Assembly (NCBI RefSeq): GCF_000193735.1
Contig: NZ_AEPF01000080.1
Location: 1 to 64,000, forward strand
Direction: 5' to 3'
Length of the DNA stretch: 64,000 nt
DNA from: Neisseria sicca 4320
GTDB lineage: Bacteria > Pseudomonadota > Gammaproteobacteria > Burkholderiales > Neisseriaceae
The position numbers and the translations under genes were made by a program. Every line of letters begins with the position of its first letter. The stretch's first letter is position 1. The notes beneath the pieces are model-generated. The model did not search any database and was not told the origin of the DNA. It saw nothing but the letters and a program-made list of their open reading frames with translations. Shown here in pieces: positions 14,604 to 23,574 of the stretch.

Positions 14604-15248
14604 TCAACTTGTCCAGTCCAAGAAATTGCGTAACAGCAACAATCCTGCGTCGTGGCTTTTTTCAGTATGGAACTGGGTGGCGAACACATTGTCTTTGCCG
14701 ACGATACAGGCAAATTCGTTAGGATATTCGCTGGTAGCAAGGACGGTTTCGGGGTCTTCGGGAGCGAAGTAGTAGCTGTGTACAAAGTAAAAGCGCGTTT
14801 CTTGACCGATGTCTTTAAACAGCGGGTGCGGGCGGGTTTGGCGTACTGTGTTCCAGCCCATGTGCGGCACTTTCAGACGACCTCCATTTGCGTCGGTCTG
14901 ATTGAAGGGAAAGCGTTTGACCCTGCCTTTAAACCAGCCCAGTCCGTCAGTATCGCCTTCTTCGCTGTGTTCAAACAATAATTGCGCACCGACGCAGATG
15001 CCGAAAAACGGTTTGTTTTTCAAGCCGTCTTCCACTGCTTCGCCCAAACCGCTTTGCCGCAATGCAGCCATACAGTCGGGCATCGCGCCCTGACCGGGGA
15101 AAATGATTTTGTCGGCAGCAAGGATGTCTTCGGGACGGGCGGTCAGGTAAATTTCGGCAGCGTTGCCGGACAAGGCTTGCGCGGCCTGTACGGATTTGAG
15201 GACGGAATGCAGATTGCCCATGCCGTAATCGACAATAGCGGTTTTCAT
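14604..15248 (-). CDS. hisH: Imidazole glycerol phosphate synthase, glutaminase subunit
   Basis: 214 aa class-I glutamine amidotransferase: VDYGMGNLHSV at the N-terminus, nucleophile Cys in FGICVGAQLLFEHSEE, and His-Glu in FATQFHTEKSHDAG. It supplies ammonia to HisF. A GGAG site precedes the ATG. It is the first gene of the his run here; hisB, hisC, hisD and hisG are not in the window. Confidence 0.95.
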   Translation of the reverse strand: MKTAIVDYGMGNLHSVLKSVQAAQALSGNAAEIYLTARPEDILAADKIIFPGQGAMPDCMAALRQSGLGEAVEDGLKNKPFFGICVGAQLLFEHSEEGDTDGLGWFKGRVKRFPFNQTDANGGRLKVPHMGWNTVRQTRPHPLFKDIGQETRFYFVHSYYFAPEDPETVLATSEYPNEFACIVGKDNVFATQFHTEKSHDAGLLLLRNFLDWTS

Positions 15249-15330
15249 GTTTTCTCCTTGGTTTGCAGCTTGTACTTATCGGTATGGTTATGAATATTGT
15301 AACAAAACATCGTACTGGAAGGACAAAAGA

Positions 15331-15364
15331 AAAAGGTCGTCTGAAAATTTTCAGACGACCTTTT
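15331..15364 (-). terminator. Perfect 34-base DUS palindrome ending lctP
   Basis: AAAAGGTCGTCTGAAAA directly abuts its complement TTTTCAGACGACCTTTT with no spacer, giving two uptake sequences and a terminator with a T run in either direction. Confidence 0.85.
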
Positions 15365-15377
15365 GCTCTGTAAGCTC

Positions 15378-16964
15378 TTATAAGAAGAAAATAACTGCGA
15401 CTGCGACAGCAATCACGCCGTAAATCGCCATGGGAATGACGGTTTTCTTGATAATGGTACCTTCGGCGTTTTTTACGTCCAGTACGGTACATACGGCGAT
15501 GATGTTGTTGATGCAGACCATGTTGCCCATTGCGCCGCCGACGGATTGCAGGGCGAGGATGAGGGTAACGGACAGGCCGGTATCAAGGGCGATTTGTTGC
15601 TGAATCGGACCGAATGTCAGGTTGGATACGGTGTTCGAACCGGAGAAGAATGCACCGATGGCACCAAGGTAAGGGGAGAAGTAAACCCAGTGTTCACCCG
15701 CCATCGCGGCAAACTCTTTACCGATGATTTTCACCATGGAGTTGTCGCCGCCAACCATCATCAGTTGAACCATAATCAGCGCGCCCATCAAGGCAAGCAG
15801 CGGTTTTTTGGTTTGGTTGAAAGTTGCAGCGTAGAAAGCCCAGGCGTCTTTGAATTTGGTTTTATAAAGCAGGATACAAATCCAAACGGTAAAGACAAAC
15901 GGAATCCATGCGGGAACGTAGAGGGTTTGGTAGGACGCATTTACGCCTTGTCCGAAAATATTGCTGAAAGTAATGGTCAAAGAGTCGCTGACGGTGATAT
16001 TGCTCAAATCAAACGGCAGTTGGAAGCTGAACCATTTATCTTTGCTGGTCAGCAGGTCTTTGATGCCGAGCTGTTTGATGCGGGTAACCACCAGCATGCC
16101 GATAAGCATACCCAGAGGGGCAAGTGCTTTGGCGACTTGGGCGAAAGGTACTTTTTCAGTATTCGGATCTTTCGGATGGTCTTTGCTCAAACCCCAGCCG
16201 TGGTTGGCGGCGAATACGGATACCATCAGGCCGATTGCGCCGGCAACGAGTGAAGGAAATTCTTCGTTGACCATCGCCAAGGCAACATAAGGAATGGTAC
16301 AAGAGAAGACGGAGATGCCGATGAAGCCTAAGTTTTTACGGATTTCAGACCAAGGTACGATGAAGCTCAAACCGATGACAGGAATAACGAAACTTGCGAA
16401 GAAGTGCATTACGCCCGTTTGCATACCGATTTCTAAAATGCTTTTTTGATCCAAACCCAAAGGAGCAAAACCGAACCAAGTCGGTGTACCCACCGCGCCG
16501 AATGATACGGGTACGGAGTTCATGACCAGCGTAAAAATCGCCACTTTCAACGGATTGAAACCCAAGCTCATCAGAATCGGGGCGGCAATCGCAGCAGGCG
16601 TACCGAAGCCGGATGCCCCCTCAATCATAAAGGCGAACGCCCAGCCGATGATCATCAACTGCGCCACGGGGTTCGGGCTGATGGTCGCCAGCCATTTGCG
16701 GATAATGTCGATACAGCCGGTGGTTTCCATCATGCGGTTGAACATAATCGCACCGAAAATCACGGTAATCGGCGTCAGTGTGGAAACCAGACCGGACGCT
16801 GCGGTTGCGTTGAGCAGCATAGCGTCGTCGTTGAAATAAAACAGCTTGATGGCGTAAATCAGCGCGGCGGTAATCGGCAGCGCAATGTAGGAAGGCATGC
16901 TGTTTTTCTTAACCATCAGCCAAATCAGCAGGATGATGGGAAAAATGCTGAGGAATAGTGCCAT
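15378..16964 (-). CDS. lctP: L-lactate permease
   Basis: 528 aa, about 12-14 membrane helices. LctP/LldP-family blocks are visible: EGASGFGTPAAIAAPIL, SVPVSFGAVGTPTWFGF, FFSGSNTVSNLTFGPIQ and QSVGGAMGNMVCINNIIAV. It takes up L-lactate, a main carbon source for mucosal neisseriae and important for gonococcal fitness. AAGGA precedes the ATG. A perfect GntR-type operator stands about 100 bases upstream, which fits published repression of gonococcal lctP by the FadR-type regulator GdhR. Confidence 0.95.
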   Translation of the reverse strand: MALFLSIFPIILLIWLMVKKNSMPSYIALPITAALIYAIKLFYFNDDAMLLNATAASGLVSTLTPITVIFGAIMFNRMMETTGCIDIIRKWLATISPNPVAQLMIIGWAFAFMIEGASGFGTPAAIAAPILMSLGFNPLKVAIFTLVMNSVPVSFGAVGTPTWFGFAPLGLDQKSILEIGMQTGVMHFFASFVIPVIGLSFIVPWSEIRKNLGFIGISVFSCTIPYVALAMVNEEFPSLVAGAIGLMVSVFAANHGWGLSKDHPKDPNTEKVPFAQVAKALAPLGMLIGMLVVTRIKQLGIKDLLTSKDKWFSFQLPFDLSNITVSDSLTITFSNIFGQGVNASYQTLYVPAWIPFVFTVWICILLYKTKFKDAWAFYAATFNQTKKPLLALMGALIMVQLMMVGGDNSMVKIIGKEFAAMAGEHWVYFSPYLGAIGAFFSGSNTVSNLTFGPIQQQIALDTGLSVTLILALQSVGGAMGNMVCINNIIAVCTVLDVKNAEGTIIKKTVIPMAIYGVIAVAVAVIFFL

Positions 16965-17060
16965 GGCGAATCCTTAAAATCGGCGTTGTTTATCAATTTT
17001 TCTAATGATGTCGGATGCGAGAGAGAGATATCGAACCTTAATCTGAGAGTAATTATTAAA

Positions 17061-17081
17061 TAAATTGGTAATACCAATTTA
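17061..17081 (-). promoter_or_regulatory. GntR/FadR-type operator upstream of lctP
   Basis: A perfect palindrome with 9-base arms, TAAATTGGT-AAT-ACCAATTTA. It matches the ATTGGTNNNACCAAT consensus known for PdhR- and LldR-type regulators, which sense pyruvate or lactate. It lies 97-117 bases upstream of the lctP start. GdhR, the neisserial member of this family, is the expected binder. Confidence 0.75.
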
Positions 17082-17248
17082 AAAGAACGCCGCATACTTT
17101 ACGTAATCTGATGTAATCGGTCAAGTGGTTTATGTACCTTCGGCATCTACCAGACAAGGTTTTCAGGGTTTGCAAATTGGTTTCGGCATATAGCCGATCG
17201 AGGACAGCGTGTTGATTACACGAAAAAAGAAACTGTCCTTTAAAAACC

Positions 17249-17284
17249 AAAAGGTCGTCTGAAACCATTTCAGACGACCTTTTT
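17249..17284 (-). terminator. DUS-pair terminator of guaA
   Basis: AAAAGGTCGTCTGAAA-cca-TTTCAGACGACCTTTT, a 16-base stem with a 3-base loop. Confidence 0.8.
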
Positions 17285-17304
17285 ATGCGTTTATATCTCT
17301 ACTT

Positions 17305-18870
17305 TTATTCCCACTCAATCGTGGCGGGCGGTTTGCCGCTTACATCGTATACCACGCGGTTAATGCCTTTGACTTCGTTGATGATGCGGTTGGAGACGCG
17401 GCCGAGCAGCAAGTACGGTAGTTCTGCCCAGTGTGCGGTCATGAAGTCGCTGGTGATGACTGCGCGCAGTGCGACGACGTAATCGTAAGTGCGCCCGTCG
17501 CCCATTACGCCGACGGATTTCACGGGCAGGAATACGGCGAAGGCTTGGCTGGTCAGGTCGTACCAAGATGTGCCGTTTTCATCGGTGGTGTTGCGCAATT
17601 CTTGGATGAAAATGTCGTCCGCTTGACGCAGCAAGTCGGCGTATTCTTTTTTCACTTCGCCCAAGATGCGCACACCCAAACCGGGGCCGGGGAACGGATG
17701 GCGGTACACCATTTCGCGCGGCAAGCCCAAAGCTACGCCGAGTTCGCGCACTTCGTCTTTGAACAAGTCGCGCAGCGGTTCGAGCAGCTTGAGCTTCATG
17801 TTTTCGGGCAGGCCGCCGACGTTGTGGTGCGATTTGATGGCGTGGGCTTTTTTAGTTTTTGCACCTGCGGATTCGATTACGTCGGGGTAAATCGTGCCTT
17901 GCGCCAGCCATTTGGCGTTGGTGAGTTTTTTCTCTTCGGCATCAAATACTTCAATAAATTCCGCGCCGATAATTTTGCGTTTTTTCTCAGGGTCAGTAAC
18001 GCCGGCAAGTTTCGCCATGAATTGCTCTTCGGCATCGACGTGAATCACTTTCACACCCAAGTTGCGGGCGAACATATCCATCACCATTTTGCCTTCGTTC
18101 AAGCGCAAGAGGCCGTGATCGACGAATACGCAAGTCAGTTGGTCGCCGATGGCGCGGTGAATCAGCGCGGCGGCTACGGAAGAGTCCACGCCGCCTGATA
18201 AACCCAAAATCACTTCGTCGCTACCGACCTGTTCGCGGATTTTGGCAACGGCTTCTTCGATGTAGTTCGGCATGGTCCAGCTCGGTTGCGCGCCGCAGAT
18301 GTCCAAGACAAAGCGGTTCAACAGGGCGCGGCCTTGTTTGGTGTGGGTAACTTCGGGGTGGAATTGGATGCCGTAGAATTGTTTTTCGACGTTTTCCATC
18401 ATGGCAATCGGGCATGACGGGGTATCGCCGATAACGGCAAAGCCGTTGGGCAGCTTGGACACTTTGTCGCCGTGGCTCATCCATACGTCCAGCGTATTGG
18501 GCGCGTCGTCGTAAATATCGCGTGTCAGTTCGCTGTCGATGGTTTTGACTTGCGCGTAACCGAATTCGCGCTGGTTGCCGGGCTGCACTTCGCCGCCCAA
18601 GTGATGCGCCATAAACTGCATTCCGTAGCAGATGCCCAAAACCGGAATACCCAAATCGAAGATGCCGGTATCGGCTTGATAGTCGGATTCGTAAACGGAA
18701 TTGGGGCCGCCTGAGAGGATGATGCCTTTCGGATTGAAGGCTTTGATTTCGTCCAAAGGCATGTCGAAGGAATGCAGCTCGCAGTAAACATGGGCTTCGC
18801 GCACTCGGCGGGCGATAAGCTGGGTAACTTGCGAACCGAAGTCGAGGATGAGGATTTTGTCTTGGGTCAT
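17305..18870 (-). CDS. guaA: GMP synthase (glutamine-hydrolysing)
   Basis: 521 aa from MTQDKILILDFGSQ. The N-terminal class-I amidotransferase has Cys in VLGICYGMQFMAHHLGG and His-Glu in QFHPEVTHT. The ATP pyrophosphatase domain has GLSGGVDSSVAA, and the C-terminal dimerisation domain has HPFPGPGLGVRILGE and ends in KPPATIEWE. It converts XMP to GMP. An in-frame extension to 18915 exists, but the N-terminus of the family starts at residue 16 of that frame. Confidence 0.97.
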   Translation of the reverse strand: MTQDKILILDFGSQVTQLIARRVREAHVYCELHSFDMPLDEIKAFNPKGIILSGGPNSVYESDYQADTGIFDLGIPVLGICYGMQFMAHHLGGEVQPGNQREFGYAQVKTIDSELTRDIYDDAPNTLDVWMSHGDKVSKLPNGFAVIGDTPSCPIAMMENVEKQFYGIQFHPEVTHTKQGRALLNRFVLDICGAQPSWTMPNYIEEAVAKIREQVGSDEVILGLSGGVDSSVAAALIHRAIGDQLTCVFVDHGLLRLNEGKMVMDMFARNLGVKVIHVDAEEQFMAKLAGVTDPEKKRKIIGAEFIEVFDAEEKKLTNAKWLAQGTIYPDVIESAGAKTKKAHAIKSHHNVGGLPENMKLKLLEPLRDLFKDEVRELGVALGLPREMVYRHPFPGPGLGVRILGEVKKEYADLLRQADDIFIQELRNTTDENGTSWYDLTSQAFAVFLPVKSVGVMGDGRTYDYVVALRAVITSDFMTAHWAELPYLLLGRVSNRIINEVKGINRVVYDVSGKPPATIEWE

Positions 18871-18937
18871 GGCGGGAACTTTGCAGAGTGATGGGGAACG
18901 GTCTGACTGTTTCAAAACGGAATTCCGATAACAAAAC

Positions 18938-18980
18938 AGGTCGTCTGAAAACGGCGGATTATACCATTTTCAGACGACCT
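18938..18980 (-). terminator. DUS-pair terminator after the small membrane protein gene
   Basis: AGGTCGTCTGAAAA and TTTTCAGACGACCT separated by 15 bases, just after the stop at 18997. Confidence 0.6.
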
Positions 18981-18996
18981 TTGCAGGGAGAGGGGC

Positions 18997-19335
18997 TTAG
19001 TTATCCTGCTGTTTATGCTGCTTATAAGGCACCATATCGCTGCGCGAAAGCAGCAGCAGGCAGCCCAGCACCATCATTCCCAAAGCAACCAGCGGCGAAT
19101 AGCCGAGCCAATATTGATTGTGCAGATACACCGCCGCGCCGATATACACCAGCAGCGGGCCGGACACGATAGACTGCTTGTTGACGCCGTCCATCACCAA
19201 AACCGCAATCCCCGCCACCACCATACCGGCGGACACGATGGTCGAAGTTGCAGGCAGGATGTCCGTCGTTTTCAAAAACCAAACGGCACCGAAGATAATC
19301 AAAAACAGCGGCAGGAAAAGCGAAGAGCGAGACAT
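18997..19335 (-). CDS. Small membrane protein (LiaF-type N-terminal region)
   Basis: 112 aa with four hydrophobic segments (FLPLFLIIFGAVWFL, IVSAGMVVAGIAVLVMDG, IVSGPLLVYIGAAVYL, PLVALGMMVLGCLLLL) and a polar tail. The pattern of a helix pair with IIFGAVWFLKTTDIL and GPLLVYIGAAVYL resembles the small DUF5668/LiaF-type membrane modules. No catalytic motif. It is a single gene between smpB and guaA on the same strand; function unknown. Confidence 0.65.
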   Translation of the reverse strand: MSRSSLFLPLFLIIFGAVWFLKTTDILPATSTIVSAGMVVAGIAVLVMDGVNKQSIVSGPLLVYIGAAVYLHNQYWLGYSPLVALGMMVLGCLLLLSRSDMVPYKQHKQQDN

Positions 19336-19513
19336 GGCGTTACTCCGTAAAATTTCAGACGACCTTGATTATTGGGTCGCAGGGGTCGTCTGAAAAGCCT
19401 GAAGAAAGCAATCTTGGGTATGTTTTTGCAAACATAATGCTTGATGTGTAAACGGCGGGAACGCGTTTGCAGCGACATCGGCATTCGGCGGTCAATTCAA
19501 GCTGTTATCAGCC

Positions 19514-19960
19514 TCAGCGCACATTTTTCATCAAACGTTGTTTTTCGCGTTTCCAGTCGGCTTCTTTCAGGCTTTGGCGTTTGTCGTGTTGTTTTTTACC
19601 CTTCGCCAAGCCGATTTCCATTTTGATTTTGCCGCGCGTGAAGTGCAGGTTCAACGGGACGATGGTGTAACCCGCACGCTCGGTTTTACCGATGAGCTTG
19701 TTGATTTCGGATTGCTTGAGCAAAAGCTTGCGCGGACGGACGGGGTCGGGTTTGACATGCGTCGAGGCTGTCGGCAGCGCGGTAATATGGCAGCCGACCA
19801 GATAAAAAGCGTCTTTTTTCCAGTAGATATAGCTTTCTTTCAGCTGAACACGCGCGGCGCGGATGGCTTTGACTTCCCAACCTTCCAATACCAAACCGGC
19901 TTCGAGCTGGTCTTCGATAAAGAAGTCGTGAAAGGCTTTTTTATTATTGGCAATACTCAT
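19514..19960 (-). CDS. smpB: tmRNA-binding protein SmpB
   Basis: 148 aa beta-barrel protein with the family signatures NKKAFHDFFIEDQLEAGLVLEGWEVKAIRA and RPRKLLLKQSEINKLIGKTERAGYTIVPL, GLAKGKKQHDKRQSLKEADWKREKQR and a short basic tail. It brings tmRNA to stalled ribosomes in trans-translation. The ssrA gene itself is not seen in the window. Confidence 0.97.
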   Translation of the reverse strand: MSIANNKKAFHDFFIEDQLEAGLVLEGWEVKAIRAARVQLKESYIYWKKDAFYLVGCHITALPTASTHVKPDPVRPRKLLLKQSEINKLIGKTERAGYTIVPLNLHFTRGKIKMEIGLAKGKKQHDKRQSLKEADWKREKQRLMKNVR

Positions 19961-20333
19961 AATTCTATTCTTGTCTTCTGTCTTTTCAGACCGGGTATTT
20001 TAACAGGATGCGGGGGTAGTGCGAACTGCTTCTCAAACCGACTGTATTTTCCAGTCTCTCTGGCTTTTCAATCTTTAAACATATACCGCTCTATACGGCA
20101 AATTAAAATCGAAACACCAGCCTACCCTAGCCTCACATTCGTATAGTATGGCAAGGTGAAATAAAAATCTCCAACCTACCCCCTTCCCTTCTTCTTAAAG
20201 GCAAAAGAATAGGTTGGCATTTTGCTTCATACTGATTTTCGTAAGAGGCATATCAAATGTACCACACGCTTCTCGGTGAAGATCGTCTGAAACTTGGATT
20301 AGGTTTTCAGACGACCTTTTCGATTACTGTCTG
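19961..20333. other. 373-base intergenic region, smpB upstream
   Basis: No gene recognised. It contains the smpB promoter region by position and, at 20281-20320, an imperfect DUS pair (ATCGTCTGAAAC / GTTTTCAGACGACC) that probably ends radA. The rest is unremarkable. Confidence 0.55.
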
Positions 20334-21713
20334 TCAATTTTCCGCATCGCGGCAGATTTCGATGGCTTCCTGAAGGCTGGAGACGCCGAAGATTTTTAGA
20401 TTTGGGAACTCTTTTTCGTTGCGCGGCATATTGGCTTTCGGGACGATGGCGCGTTTGAAACCGAGTTTTTCCGCTTCTTTGAGCCGTTCTTGTCCGCGCG
20501 CGACGGGGCGGACTTCGCCGCTCAAGCCGATTTCGCCGAATGCGACCATTTTTTCGGGCAGCGGGCGGTTGCGGAAGCTGGAGAGCATGGCGAGGATGAC
20601 GGCGAGGTCGGCAGCGGGTTCGCCGATTTTGACGCCGCCGACGGCGTTGAGGAACACGTCTTGGTCGAAGCAGGCGATGCCACCGTGGCGGTTGAGGACG
20701 GCGAGCAGCATGGCGAGGCGGTTTTGTTCGAGACCGACGGTGAGGCGTTTGGGGGTAAAGCCGTGTGCGTCATCGACCAATGCCTGAATTTCGACCAAAA
20801 GCGGGCGGCTGCCTTCTTGTGTAACCAAAACGCACGAGCCTGGCGTGTCGTCGCGGTAGCTGGCTAGGAAGATGGCGGACGGGTTGGATACGCCTTTCAA
20901 ACCGTTTTCGGTCATGGCGAACACGCCCAATTCGTTTGCCGCGCCGAAACGGTTTTTGATGGCGCGGATCATGCGGTAGTTGGAATGCTGGTCACCCTCG
21001 AAATATAACACGGTATCGACCATGTGCTCCAATACGCGCGGACCGGCAATCGCGCCGTCTTTGGTGACGTGTCCGACCAGTATCATGGCGATGCCCATTT
21101 GTTTCGCCATGCGCGTCAGTTGGGCGGCACATTCGCGCACCTGCGACACGGAGCCCGGGGCGGAAGTGATTTGGTCGGAATACATGGTTTGAATGGAGTC
21201 GATGACGACGACTTCGGGTAGATGTTGTTTCAACGCCGCTTGAATCGCTTCCATGCGGATTTCGGCAAGCAGGTTCACGCCTTCGGTGGGCAGTTCCAAA
21301 CGTTGCGCGCGCAGGGCGACCTGTTGGGCGGATTCCTCGCCGGAAACGTACAGCACTTTGCGACTTTGCGCCATTTTGGCGATGGTTTGCAACAGCAGCG
21401 TGGATTTGCCGATGCCGGGGTCGCCGCCGAGCAGGATGACCGCGCCATCGACCAAACCGCCGCCCAATACGCGGTCGAGTTCACCCATGCCGGTCGGGTT
21501 GCGCGGCACTTCGGTGGCGGTCACGGCGGAGAGGGATTGGACGGTCGAGGTATCCGCCGCCCAAGATTGGAAGCGGGCGTTTTTAGGCTCGGGCGCGGCT
21601 AGGCTTTCCTGAAGCGTGTTCCATTCGCCGCAATGCGGGCATTTGCCCTGCCATTTCGGGGAAGTGCCGCCGCATTCGGTGCATTGGTAGATGGTTTTGG
21701 GGGCTTTTGCCAT
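20334..21713 (-). CDS. radA: DNA repair protein RadA (Sms)
   Basis: 459 aa. N-terminal zinc finger CTECGGTSPKWQGKCPHCGEW; Walker A GGDPGIGKSTLL; Walker B VVVIDSIQTMY; the RadA-specific KNRFGAANELG motif; and a Lon-like C-terminal domain (AVGGVKIGEPAADLAVILAM, FGEIGLSGEVRPV). RadA is a branch-migration helicase in recombination and in natural transformation, which fits a naturally competent organism. Length is typical. Confidence 0.97.
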   Translation of the reverse strand: MAKAPKTIYQCTECGGTSPKWQGKCPHCGEWNTLQESLAAPEPKNARFQSWAADTSTVQSLSAVTATEVPRNPTGMGELDRVLGGGLVDGAVILLGGDPGIGKSTLLLQTIAKMAQSRKVLYVSGEESAQQVALRAQRLELPTEGVNLLAEIRMEAIQAALKQHLPEVVVIDSIQTMYSDQITSAPGSVSQVRECAAQLTRMAKQMGIAMILVGHVTKDGAIAGPRVLEHMVDTVLYFEGDQHSNYRMIRAIKNRFGAANELGVFAMTENGLKGVSNPSAIFLASYRDDTPGSCVLVTQEGSRPLLVEIQALVDDAHGFTPKRLTVGLEQNRLAMLLAVLNRHGGIACFDQDVFLNAVGGVKIGEPAADLAVILAMLSSFRNRPLPEKMVAFGEIGLSGEVRPVARGQERLKEAEKLGFKRAIVPKANMPRNEKEFPNLKIFGVSSLQEAIEICRDAEN

Positions 21714-21744
21714 GATGTTTTCCCTATGGGATTTTTGAAGTGTG

Positions 21745-21789
21745 AAAAGGTCGTCTGAAAACTGATAGCGTTTTCAGACGACCTCTTTT
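21745..21789 (-). terminator. DUS-pair terminator of the S41 protease gene
   Basis: AGGTCGTCTGAAAAC and GTTTTCAGACGACCT separated by 7 bases, flanked by an A run and a T run. Confidence 0.75.
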
Positions 21790-21807
21790 CAAGGATTCGG
21801 ACTGAGC

Positions 21808-23310
21808 TTATTTACCTTCGTCTTTACCGTCTTTCTTGTCTTTTTTCGGAGCCGGTTTTTTCGCCGCCAAACCTAAAGACTTTTGCCATTCGGCTGGATT
21901 TTTCACTAAATCCAAGGCTTTGCGGAGTTGGTCGTCTTTGGCAGGATTAGGAATGCGACGGCTGGAGATGTCTTCGTCTTTATCTTTGTCCGTGCCTTTT
22001 TTGGACTTGGCGTTTTCATCGGCTTTGGCAGCTTCGTTTGAATCAGGCGTGCTGATTTCGTTGCTGCCGTTGACGTCTTCACCGCCGAGCGGGTTGCCGA
22101 TGTGTCCGGCGAGGTCGGCTTCGCGGCTTTCAAAAGCGCGGTCTTTGTCTTTGACTTCGACATCGGGAACAATACCTTGCGCTTGAATCGAGCGGTCGTT
22201 CGGCGTGTAATACAGGGCGGTGGTCAGCTTAACCGCGCTGCCGTTGGACAGCGGAATCAGAGTTTGAACCGAGCCTTTGCCGAAGCTTTGCGTACCGACG
22301 ACGACGGCGCGTTTGTGGTCTTGCAGCGCGCCTGCGACGATTTCAGAAGCGGAAGCAGAGCCTGAGTTGATCAACACGGTCATGGGTATGGTTTTCAACT
22401 CCGCGGGCAAATCTGCCAGAGGGTCTTTGCCGCTCGTGCGGATGTAGTCTTCGGGACGGGCTTTCAACACCATGCCCTCTTTGCCGTCGCGTCCTTTGGT
22501 GCTGACGACTTTTGCATCTGCGGGCAGGAAGGCGGCAGAGACGCCGACCGCGCCGTCAAGCAGACCGCCCGGGTCATCGCGCAGGTCGAGAACGAGGCCT
22601 TTGAGCGGCGCACCTTTATTTTCTTTAATCAATGCCTTGGCGGATTCGTTGATGGCTGCCACGGTGCGCTCTTGGAATTGGGATACGCGGATGTAGCCGT
22701 AGCCCGGTTCGAGCAGGTGGTGGCGGACGCTTTTGACTTTGATGATGGCGCGGGTCAGATTGACGACGATGGGTTTGTCCGCATTTTTGCGCGAAAGGGT
22801 CAGGGTGATTTTGGTACCCGGTTTGCCGCGCATTTTTTTGACGGCTTCGCTGGTGGTCAGGCCGCGTGTAGAAACGTTGTCGATTTTGACGATGAAGTCG
22901 CCGCTTTTCACGCCTGCGCGCTCGGCAGGCGTATCCTCAATCGGCGCGACGACTTTGATAAATCCGTCCTCCTGACCGATTTCCATACCCAAGCCGCCGA
23001 ATTCGCCGCTGGTGGATTCTTTCATATCGGCAAAGCCTTTTTTATCCAAATACTCGGAATGCGGGTCGAGGTCGGATACCATGCCTTTCATCGCGCCTTC
23101 AAAGAGGTCGGCATCGGATTTGTCTTGGTAATAATTGGCTTTGATTTGCCCGTAAACTTCCGCCATGTTGCGGATGGATTGTACGGGCAGGGTTTCGTTG
23201 TCTTTTTTGTCTTTTTCGGCGGCAAAGCTTTGAACGCTCAAGCTGAGGGCGACACCGCTGAATGCGCCGAGTGTGTAGAGTGCGACTTTTTTCAAAGTGG
23301 ATGTTGACAT
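21808..23310 (-). CDS. ctpA: S41-family C-terminal processing protease
   Basis: 500 aa. N-terminal signal or anchor (VALYTLGAFSGVALSLSVQSFA), PDZ domain (GGLGMEIGQEDGFIKVVAPIEDTPAERAGVKSGD), and the S41 Ser/Lys site (INSGSASASEIVAGALQDHKRAVVVGTQSFGKGSVQ). The tail (about 410-500) is Lys/Asp-rich and low-complexity. It cleaves periplasmic proteins near the C-terminus; in Neisseria CtpA-type proteases are linked to cell-wall hydrolase control. Its transcription order, just downstream of an EnvC-like gene, is conserved in many proteobacteria. Confidence 0.93.
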   Translation of the reverse strand: MSTSTLKKVALYTLGAFSGVALSLSVQSFAAEKDKKDNETLPVQSIRNMAEVYGQIKANYYQDKSDADLFEGAMKGMVSDLDPHSEYLDKKGFADMKESTSGEFGGLGMEIGQEDGFIKVVAPIEDTPAERAGVKSGDFIVKIDNVSTRGLTTSEAVKKMRGKPGTKITLTLSRKNADKPIVVNLTRAIIKVKSVRHHLLEPGYGYIRVSQFQERTVAAINESAKALIKENKGAPLKGLVLDLRDDPGGLLDGAVGVSAAFLPADAKVVSTKGRDGKEGMVLKARPEDYIRTSGKDPLADLPAELKTIPMTVLINSGSASASEIVAGALQDHKRAVVVGTQSFGKGSVQTLIPLSNGSAVKLTTALYYTPNDRSIQAQGIVPDVEVKDKDRAFESREADLAGHIGNPLGGEDVNGSNEISTPDSNEAAKADENAKSKKGTDKDKDEDISSRRIPNPAKDDQLRKALDLVKNPAEWQKSLGLAAKKPAPKKDKKDGKDEGK

Positions 23311-23515
23311 TATGAATGGCTTTCTTGTTGTCTTATTTCATTTCAGACCGTAATGACTGTGAAACGGGGTGGGTAAATATTGCTTCAGACGACCTGAATA
23401 TACGTCCGCAAGACTGTATGCGATTTACGCTTGGCAAACAACCGGATTCGCGTAAAAAATATCTGAGCGGGTGTAAAAGCTTTTGAATATAAGGCCGTTG
23501 GGTTCAGTTATTAAA

Positions 23516-23554
23516 TTTCAGACGACCCGTAATACGGGAAAAGGTCGTCTGAAA
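23516..23554. terminator. Inverted DUS pair after the EnvC-like gene
   Basis: TTTCAGACGACC and GGTCGTCTGAAA flank an inner CCCGT-aat-ACGGG stem (23526-23538), so the whole folds as one long hairpin. Confidence 0.6.
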
Positions 23555-23574
23555 ACATCAAACCTGTTTGCAGG

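Larger units (their letters stand above)
16965..17304. other. 340-base gap between guaA and lctP
   Basis: Holds the lctP 5' region with the operator at 17061-17081 and, at its right end, the guaA terminator. The stretch 17085-17230 has no recognisable feature. Confidence 0.6.

Noticed and set aside
17056..17268. A 70-codon frame upstream of lctP
   Set aside because: It starts inside the guaA terminator uptake sequence and crosses the operator; no family resemblance.
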